Assembly: GCA_030607655.1 (NCBI GenBank)
Contig: JAUWJN010000093.1
Span: 1-8,156, forward strand
DNA: 8,156 nt
Source: a bacterium
GTDB taxonomy: Bacteria; Armatimonadota; Zipacnadia; Zipacnadales; Zipacnadaceae
Direction: 5' to 3'
Under the pieces are notes generated by a model. It ran no database searches. It was not told where the DNA came from and saw only the letters and a list, made by a program, of their open reading frames with translations. Each line of letters opens with the position of its first letter. Position 1 is the stretch's first letter. The position numbers and the translations under genes were made by a program. Shown piece after piece: positions 1-4,525 of this stretch.

Positions 1-990
1 CTGCTGCTAAGCCAGGGTTACAGGCGCCGGCAGGTAATCGGCATTCTGCTGACTGGCACCGCCTATCTGTGCCTGCTGGCTGTCCTGCTGGTAGTGCTTA
101 TCGAGATAAGCTTTATCCTCAAGGCGCTTATCATCGCCACTGCTGGCGTAGGTGGCCTGCTGGCTTTCTACATAGTTCTGCGCCTATTACCCCGCGCGGC
201 GAGCGCTGAATCTCGCCCGGGGCCCGGTGAAGTAAGACTGCTCGGGGTGCGGCTGCACGCCGTTAGCCTGGATGAGGCCCTCCGGGAGGCAGAACGGTTC
301 ATTCAGGAAGATAAGCCCCATATGATAGTTACCTCCGACGCCTCGGCGGTAGTGCGGGCCCGCCAGGATGAAGAACTTCACCAGATTATGGAAGAGGCCG
401 ACCTGGTGACAGCGGACGGAGCCGGGGTAGTGCTGGCCGCTCGCATGCTGAACCTGCCGATAGATGCGCGCTGCGCGGGCTGCGATATGATAGACCAGTT
501 GTGCCGGGTAGCAGCGCGGTTGGGCCGGTCGGTATATCTATTGGGCGGCGAGACCGGGGGGGCCGAGGCGGCCGCCGCCGAACTTCAGCGGCAGATTCCT
601 GCCCTGCAAATCGCCGGCTGGCACCACGGATATTTCTCGCCCCAGGAGGAGGCCCAGATAGCGGAAGAGATTAAGCAGGCCCGCCCGGGGCTATTGCTGG
701 TGGCTCTGGGCATTCCCAAACAGGAAAAATGGATCAAGAAGCATCTGCAGGCGCTGCAAGTGCCCGTCTCTATAGGAGTGGGGGGAGCGTTAGATATAAT
801 ATCAGGCCGCAAGCGGCGAGCCCCCCTATGGATGCAGCGCGCCGGCCTGGAATGGCTATATCGCACCATTAAGGAGCCCCGCAGGCTGCCGCGGCTGATC
901 GCGTTGCCTAAGATTGTGGGGATGACTATTCGGGAGCTGCTGCGCGGGGAAGAATCCGGTCGGCAGCCAATTGATCACGACCGGCAGTAG
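1..990 (+). CDS. WecA-like/WecG-TagA-CpsF fusion glycosyltransferase, 5' end missing
   Basis: The frame is open from base 1 to the TAG at 988-990 (329 visible residues), so the true start is upstream. The GTG at 94 lies inside a hydrophobic helix and is unlikely to be the start. Visible residues 1-31 (LLLSQGYRRRQVIGILL and the helix after it) resemble the last cytoplasmic loop and final helices of MraY/WecA-type polyprenyl-phosphate sugar-1-phosphate transferases. A second hydrophobic stretch follows at about 37-62. From about residue 78 the protein is a complete WecG/TagA/CpsF domain: Thr111 in IVTSDAS and Asp139 in TADGAGV are 28 residues apart, the same spacing as the active-site Thr37 and Asp65 of TagA. 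They are followed by YLLGG, VALGIPKQEKW, GVGGALD and the typical C-terminal PLWMQRAGLEWLYR appendage. Members of this family add ManNAc-type sugars to lipid-linked GlcNAc. A fusion would join two consecutive steps on undecaprenyl phosphate at the inner membrane. The WecG domain is secure; the WecA part rests on a short remnant. Confidence 0.88.
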   Translation: MLLSQGYRRRQVIGILLTGTAYLCLLAVLLVVLIEISFILKALIIATAGVGGLLAFYIVLRLLPRAASAESRPGPGEVRLLGVRLHAVSLDEALREAERFIQEDKPHMIVTSDASAVVRARQDEELHQIMEEADLVTADGAGVVLAARMLNLPIDARCAGCDMIDQLCRVAARLGRSVYLLGGETGGAEAAAAELQRQIPALQIAGWHHGYFSPQEEAQIAEEIKQARPGLLLVALGIPKQEKWIKKHLQALQVPVSIGVGGALDIISGRKRRAPLWMQRAGLEWLYRTIKEPRRLPRLIALPKIVGMTIRELLRGEESGRQPIDHDRQ

Positions 991-996
991 ACTATC

Positions 997-1025
997 TTGC
1001 AATATCAGCCCTTCTCAAGTATAAT
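997..1025 (+). promoter_or_regulatory. Sigma-70-type promoter for the DRE-TIM synthase gene
   Basis: A -35 box TTGCAA (997-1002) and a perfect -10 box TATAAT (1020-1025) are separated by exactly 17 bases. Transcription would start near 1032, giving a leader of about 118 nt before the GTG at 1150. The promoter begins 7 bases after the stop codon of the glycosyltransferase, so the downstream gene need not depend on read-through. Confidence 0.65.
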
Positions 1026-1077
1026 ATACATGATAGTGTAGCCTCACCTCGTAAATTGACTGGCTCCTGTGGCGGCG

Positions 1078-1108
1078 GGGCGGCTTCCATTGTGGAAGAA
1101 CACCGCCC
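1078..1108 (+). promoter_or_regulatory. GC-rich hairpin in the leader of the synthase gene
   Basis: GGGCGG (1078-1083) pairs with CCGCCC (1103-1108), and directly inside it CTTCCA (1084-1089) pairs with TGGAAG (1093-1098) around a 3-base loop. Together they make a 12-bp stem broken only by a 4-base bulge at 1099-1102. GGCGG at 1071-1075 offers a competing left arm. No T tract follows, so it does not look like a simple terminator. A regulatory leader or RNA-stabilising element is possible. I do not recognise a known riboswitch or T-box in it. Confidence 0.5.
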
Positions 1109-1132
1109 GTTAACCACTTACGTAGTACCCAT

Positions 1133-1138
1133 AAGGAG
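1133..1138 (+). promoter_or_regulatory. Ribosome binding site fixing the GTG start at 1150
   Basis: AAGGAG lies 11 bases before the GTG at 1150. A TAA in the same frame at 1132-1134 rules out any earlier start, so the GTG is the only sensible initiation codon. Confidence 0.7.
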
Positions 1139-1149
1139 AGTTTGCAACA

Positions 1150-2394
1150 GTGCTAAGCATATACTTCATAGACGTAACTAACCGAGATGGCGAACAAACG
1201 TCCCGCATCTGTCTGTCCAAGCTCCAGAAAACCGTCATCAACTGGATGTTGGATAAGATGGGCGTGTATCAATCGGAGATGGGTTTCCCCCTTATCCCTC
1301 ACGAGCGCAATTACATTAATGCCAATGTTGCCCTGACCCGAGGGGATATAGACAATGGAGCGTTGATTAGACGCCTACAGCTTAGCGGCTGGACGCGAGC
1401 GGTGGCCAGCGATGTGCAACAGTCCCTGGAGCATACTGACCTGGAGCACTACCAGGTATCTATCTCTACCTCCGAGCAGATGTTGCAGTGGAAATTCCGC
1501 AACCGGTTCTCGCGTGAGGACATCATCAATATGATGGTCGAGGCAGTAGCCGCCGCCAAGGAGGGCGGCGCGATTACGGTGGGCACTAATGCTGAAGATG
1601 CCTCCCGCAGCGACCTGGACTTTCTGATTGAGTTTGCCCAGGCGGGCAAGGCGGCCGGCGCCGACCGGTTCCGGTATTGTGATACGCTGGGGTACGAGGA
1701 CCCGGGCCGGATTGCCGAGCGAATCGGAACAATTGCCCGGGAAGTTCAAATGCCGATGGAGATGCACTGCCATAATGACTTAGGCTTGGCGGTGGCTAAC
1801 TCCTGTGCCGGAGCTGTTGCTTGCTGCGAGGCCGGTCAGGACGCCTACATAAATACTACCATCAACGGTGTGGGCGAGCGGGCCGGTAATGCTGACCTGG
1901 TCTCCTGCGTGCTGGCTCTGAAATACTCGGCCCAGTGGGGTCAAAGCGGCTTCCTCTCGCAAGCCATACAGCTTGACCAAGCTTGGGGGATTAGCAAGTA
2001 CGTCAGCAACGCCTTCGGTGTGCCTATACCAATAAATCAGCCGGGGGTCGGCGCTAATGCTTTTGCCCACGAATCCGGTATTCACGCCGATGGCGCTCTG
2101 AAGGACAGGGCTAACTATGAGCTGTACAATTTCGTGCAACTGGGCCGCGGTGAGCCGGAACAGGTGCCCACCGGCCGCGTCATTACCACCGGCGCTCAAG
2201 GTGGTGCCTCGGGACTGGAGTACGTGTACAGTCAGCTAGATTTGGGCTTCCGGGATGACGAACACGCTCAAGAAACACTTCAACTGGTGCAACTGGCTAA
2301 TTTGCACAATCAAGCGCCGCTTACCGAAGAAGAATTGTGGCTCATTTACCACTATCCCGAGCAAGTGCGCCAGATTCTCACGGCGACAGCGTAG
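1150..2394 (+). CDS. Homocitrate synthase-like DRE-TIM acyltransferase, possibly Re-citrate synthase
   Basis: This 414-residue protein is a member of the DRE-TIM (HMGL-like) metallolyase/condensing enzymes, which join acetyl-CoA to a 2-oxo acid. Visible signatures are DVTNRDGEQ (8-16), with Arg12 and metal-binding Asp13; Glu43 in EMGFP; HCHND (206-210), with metal-binding His206 and His208; NGVGERAGNADL (239-250); and HESGIHADG (307-315), the usual position of a catalytic His in the C-terminal subdomain. The length and ending show that the LeuA leucine-binding regulatory domain is absent, so it is not a standard feedback-inhibited isopropylmalate synthase. The opening DVTNRDGEQTSRI and the SEMGFPLIPHERNY segment recall the Clostridium kluyveri Re-citrate synthase branch more than the DTTLRDGEQ form usual in NifV or lysine-pathway homocitrate synthases. 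That placement is from memory and needs a tree. No nif or lysine genes are adjacent. It has its own promoter, leader and probable terminator. Confidence 0.88.
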   Translation: MLSIYFIDVTNRDGEQTSRICLSKLQKTVINWMLDKMGVYQSEMGFPLIPHERNYINANVALTRGDIDNGALIRRLQLSGWTRAVASDVQQSLEHTDLEHYQVSISTSEQMLQWKFRNRFSREDIINMMVEAVAAAKEGGAITVGTNAEDASRSDLDFLIEFAQAGKAAGADRFRYCDTLGYEDPGRIAERIGTIAREVQMPMEMHCHNDLGLAVANSCAGAVACCEAGQDAYINTTINGVGERAGNADLVSCVLALKYSAQWGQSGFLSQAIQLDQAWGISKYVSNAFGVPIPINQPGVGANAFAHESGIHADGALKDRANYELYNFVQLGRGEPEQVPTGRVITTGAQGGASGLEYVYSQLDLGFRDDEHAQETLQLVQLANLHNQAPLTEEELWLIYHYPEQVRQILTATA

Positions 2395-2409
2395 CCTGAA
2401 AAACAACGC

Positions 2410-2437
2410 ACTGAGGTAGAGGTGCTATCACAGTTTT
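2410..2437 (+). terminator. Probable intrinsic terminator after the synthase gene
   Basis: CTGAGGTAG (2411-2419) pairs with CTATCACAG (2425-2433) across a 5-base loop, with one mismatch and one G-U pair. A TTTT run follows at 2434-2437. It begins 16 bases after the stop codon of the synthase. The stem is imperfect and the T run short, so efficiency may be modest. Confidence 0.5.
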
Positions 2438-2479
2438 AGGCAGTCTCTCCGATGCTTACGAGATTTTCCAAAAAAGGTA

Positions 2480-2508
2480 TTGACCTATTCTTGCATATCG
2501 GGTATAGT
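2480..2508 (+). promoter_or_regulatory. Sigma-70-type promoter for the PEP-CTERM gene
   Basis: A -35 box TTGACC (2480-2485) and a -10 box TATAGT (2503-2508), each 5/6 to consensus, have a 17-base spacer. The start would be near 2515, giving a leader of about 67 nt. I do not see a sigma-54 box of the type reported upstream of some PEP-CTERM genes. Confidence 0.65.
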
Positions 2509-2534
2509 GCATACTAAGTAGTAAAACTTTAGGC

Positions 2535-2566
2535 GGGCCAGAAGGCAATCTACGGCAATCTGGCCC
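2535..2566 (+). promoter_or_regulatory. Leader hairpin with internal direct repeat before the PEP-CTERM gene
   Basis: GGGCCAGA (2535-2542) and TCTGGCCC (2559-2566) form a perfect 8-bp stem around a 16-base loop. The heptamer GGCAATC occurs twice (2544-2550 and 2554-2560), the second copy running into the right arm. The stem ends 15 bases before the ATG and is followed immediately by GGGG, the only purine-rich sequence that could act as a weak ribosome binding site. It therefore sits where it could affect initiation or mRNA stability. No T tract follows, and it matches no riboswitch I know. Confidence 0.5.
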
Positions 2567-2581
2567 GGGGGTAAATGTGGT

Positions 2582-3298
2582 ATGAAGGCAAAAGTTTTTG
2601 TTACTCTCGTCGTTCTGACCCTAGCCTTCGGCGTGGCAGCCGCCCAGGTTGATACTTGGTCCATCAGTTACTGGTCTAACACAATTCCGGATCAGGACTT
2701 AGACTTTATTCAGAATTTGACTTTCGAGAAGTTTCATTATGGGTATCTGGGCACCCTGCAGAGCATCGAGATTACCTTGTACGGTCATGTCGCGGGGTCA
2801 ATGGGCTACGAAAACCAAAGCACGAGCCTAGACCCAGTTGACCAAATAAGCGTAGGCATGAACGCAACAACGTATTTGTACCGCCCGGGGGATAGCTTCC
2901 CTGGGGATCCTCCAATTGTTGTAACGATCCCCACTATAACTGAAATTGCTTACAATGTGCCCACGTATGATGGCACCACGGATTACGGCGGCACCTCAGG
3001 GCATATGTACACGGGCATTGATGTGACGAAATCTGAATACAACACCCTCACCGGCGCTTCTGACATCACATTGTTCAGCGGCCTGGGCACCATTGACCTA
3101 CCTGTTGAAGCTTACGGGACTTCATTCGGCGCGGGCGGCAGCACCGTCGCCCGCATCTGGGACGAAGACGCTGGCGCTTGGGGGAAGGTCAAGTACACCT
3201 GGGAAGGTCAGGACATCCCCGAGCCGGGCACCATGGCCCTGTTTGGTCTGGGGCTGCTAGGATTAGGCGCCTGGCGCCGACGTAAGAGGGCAGCGTAA
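2582..3298 (+). CDS. Secreted PEP-CTERM protein with a choice-of-anchor E-type domain
   Basis: This 238-residue protein has a Sec signal peptide (MKAK, then a hydrophobic core, with likely cleavage after Ala21 in VAAA-QVD). It ends in a textbook PEP-CTERM sorting signal: IPEPGT at 212-217, a hydrophobic helix of about 14 residues rich in Gly and Leu, and a basic tail WRRRKRAA. Such tails are recognised by an exosortase at the inner membrane, and the mature protein is exported to the surface or matrix. The body (about 23-208) is beta-rich and matches my memory of the 'choice-of-anchor E' domain: a conserved start around NLTFEKFHYGYLGTLQSIEI, a DYGGTSGHMYTGID segment, and LFSGLGTIDLPVEAYG before a final strand. 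The protein has no cysteines and no catalytic motif, so a structural surface role is likely. It has its own promoter and leader. No exosortase is visible in the window. Confidence 0.9.
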   Translation: MKAKVFVTLVVLTLAFGVAAAQVDTWSISYWSNTIPDQDLDFIQNLTFEKFHYGYLGTLQSIEITLYGHVAGSMGYENQSTSLDPVDQISVGMNATTYLYRPGDSFPGDPPIVVTIPTITEIAYNVPTYDGTTDYGGTSGHMYTGIDVTKSEYNTLTGASDITLFSGLGTIDLPVEAYGTSFGAGGSTVARIWDEDAGAWGKVKYTWEGQDIPEPGTMALFGLGLLGLGAWRRRKRAA

Positions 3299-3308
3299 GC
3301 AGCATTTG

Positions 3309-3390
3309 AATCTGAACTGGATGACTGAGTTTTCTCCAATTACTGCTCGAAGCTTCTTTCTTATTAGGCTTCGAGCAGTCTGTTCAATAG
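3309..3390 (+). pseudogene. Decayed duplicate of the 5' end of the downstream M42 peptidase gene
   Basis: Bases 3309-3390 align without gaps to 3403-3484, which is the start region of the M42 gene, at about 62 of 82 positions; the core 3324-3390 matches at 52 of 67. Read in the register of the gene, the relic gives LSFLQLLLEASFLLGFEQSVQ against LSFLQSLLQAPSPSGFEQPVQ (14 of 21 identical). The position of the start codon is ATC instead of ATG, TGA stops lie at 3313-3315 and 3322-3324, and a TAG closes it at 3388-3390. Several differences are silent third-position changes. The offset of 94 bases puts the relic out of frame with the gene. It could be a partial tandem duplication or what remains of a neighbouring paralogue. 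Confidence 0.75.
3342..3379 (+). repeat. Perfect 12-bp inverted repeat within the relic
   Basis: ACTGCTCGAAGC (3342-3353) and GCTTCGAGCAGT (3368-3379) are perfect reverse complements around a 14-base T-rich loop. The repeat lies 44 bases after the PEP-CTERM stop and 25 bases before the M42 start. No T tract follows on the + strand, so classic Rho-independent termination is not supported. It could still protect the 3' end of the upstream mRNA or act as a leader element. The equivalent positions in the M42 gene pair at only 9 of 12. Confidence 0.7.
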
Positions 3391-3403
3391 GGCCGATATC
3401 CTA

Positions 3404-4468
3404 ATGCGACCTGAATCACTGAGTTTTCTACAATCACTGCTCCAGGCCCCGTCCCCATCAGGCTTTGAGCAGCCTGTGCAACAGATAGTACGTAGCTATG
3501 CTGAGCCGTGGGCCGATGAGATTCGCACCGACGTCCACGGCAATGTCACAGCAGCGAAGAACCCCGATACTACCCCTCGCGTGATGCTGGCCGGTCACTG
3601 TGACCAGATTGGCCTGATGGTCCAGCATATCACCGATGAGGGCTTCCTTAACTTCTCAGCTATTGGCGGGGTAGATGTAGCTTTACTGCCGGGTACTCGA
3701 GTCTACATTCACGCGGCGGGTGGCCCAGTACTGGGAGTAATAGGGCGCAAAGCCATACATCTGCTCGAACCTGAAGAGCGGAAAAAGGCCGAGACGAAAA
3801 TCAGTAAACTGTGGATAGATATAGGAGCGAAGGATAAAGAGGCAACCCAAAAGCTGGTTCAGGTCGGCGACCCGATTACTTTTGAGCTGGGTATGCATCG
3901 GCTTGCGAATGACTTGGTTACGGGCCCCGGGTTTGATGACAAAGTGGGGGCCTTTGTGGTAATGGAGACACTCCGTTTGTTACAGGACCGCAGCCTGGAC
4001 TGTGCCGTGTACTCAGTTTCCACTGTTCAGGAAGAGCTGGGGCTGCGCGGGGCCCGTACCAGTTGTTTTGGTATAGACCCCCAGGTGGGTATCGCCGTAG
4101 ATGTGACCCACGCCAGCGACTATCCCGAGGCGGAAAAAGCGGTGACCGGTGAGATCAAATTGGGTAACGGGCCGACCATTGCCCGCGGCGCTAATATCAA
4201 CCCCGTCCTGCACCGCCTGCTCATCGAGACTGCTCAGGAAAATGACATACCCTACCAGCCTGAGCCGGCCCCACGAGCTACCGGCACCGATGCCAATGCT
4301 ATACAGATTTCCAGCGCCGGGGTAGCCGCGGCGCTAATCAGCATCCCCAATCGCTACATGCACACGCCGGTAGAGGTGGTGTCACTTGGCGACCTGGAGA
4401 ATGCCGCGTGGCTGCTGGCTGAGGTCGTGGCTCGCATTGATGGGCAAATAGATTTTGTCCCCGTCTAA
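3404..4468 (+). CDS. M42 family metallo-aminopeptidase
   Basis: This 354-residue protein, normal length for the family, is a cytosolic dinuclear-metal aminopeptidase of the M42 (FrvX/glutamyl aminopeptidase/TET) type, which usually assembles into dodecameric tetrahedra that trim short peptides. All expected active-site positions are present: His65 and Asp67 in AGHCDQIG, the bridging Asp179 in GFDDKVG, the catalytic base Glu210 and ligand Glu211 in QEELGLRGA, Asp233 in AVDVTHA, and His320 in RYMHTPVE. The segment from about 95 to 165 is the inserted dimerisation domain. No signal peptide is present. The N-terminal MRPESLSFLQSLLQAPSPSGFE is typical and supports the ATG at 3404. The only ribosome-binding-like sequence is a weak TAGGG at 3388-3392, at the very end of the duplicated relic upstream. 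I see no clear promoter of its own, so it may be read from the PEP-CTERM promoter. Substrate preference cannot be read from the sequence. Confidence 0.94.
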   Translation: MRPESLSFLQSLLQAPSPSGFEQPVQQIVRSYAEPWADEIRTDVHGNVTAAKNPDTTPRVMLAGHCDQIGLMVQHITDEGFLNFSAIGGVDVALLPGTRVYIHAAGGPVLGVIGRKAIHLLEPEERKKAETKISKLWIDIGAKDKEATQKLVQVGDPITFELGMHRLANDLVTGPGFDDKVGAFVVMETLRLLQDRSLDCAVYSVSTVQEELGLRGARTSCFGIDPQVGIAVDVTHASDYPEAEKAVTGEIKLGNGPTIARGANINPVLHRLLIETAQENDIPYQPEPAPRATGTDANAIQISSAGVAAALISIPNRYMHTPVEVVSLGDLENAAWLLAEVVARIDGQIDFVPV

Positions 4469-4525
4469 TACTCGCTAGAGCGTCCGGTAAACATTGTGAG
4501 ACCACGTATCCCCGCCCGTCGGGAG

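Noticed and set aside
94..96. GTG as the start of the glycosyltransferase
   Set aside because: The frame stays open to base 1, and the residues encoded before the GTG continue the same hydrophobic helix and resemble a WecA/MraY C-terminus. No ribosome binding site precedes it.
1375..2199. Two minus-strand open frames of 132 and 139 codons within the synthase gene
   Set aside because: They mirror the codon structure of the well-conserved synthase and show no recognisable motif or upstream signals.
2544..2560. Two GGCAATC copies as the start of a CRISPR-like or iteron array
   Set aside because: Only two 7-base copies exist, 10 bases apart, within one hairpin. There is no further repeat and no cas or rep gene.
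3342..3379. The 12-bp inverted repeat as an intrinsic terminator or a transposon end
   Set aside because: No T tract follows on the + strand, the loop is long, and there is no transposase, second end or target duplication. Its similarity to the M42 gene explains its origin better.
4469..4525. A bidirectional terminator between the convergent peptidase and kinase genes
   Set aside because: Only 3-4-bp stems (CGCT/AGCG at 4473-4482 and CCCG/CGGG at 4516-4524) can be drawn, without T tracts on either strand.
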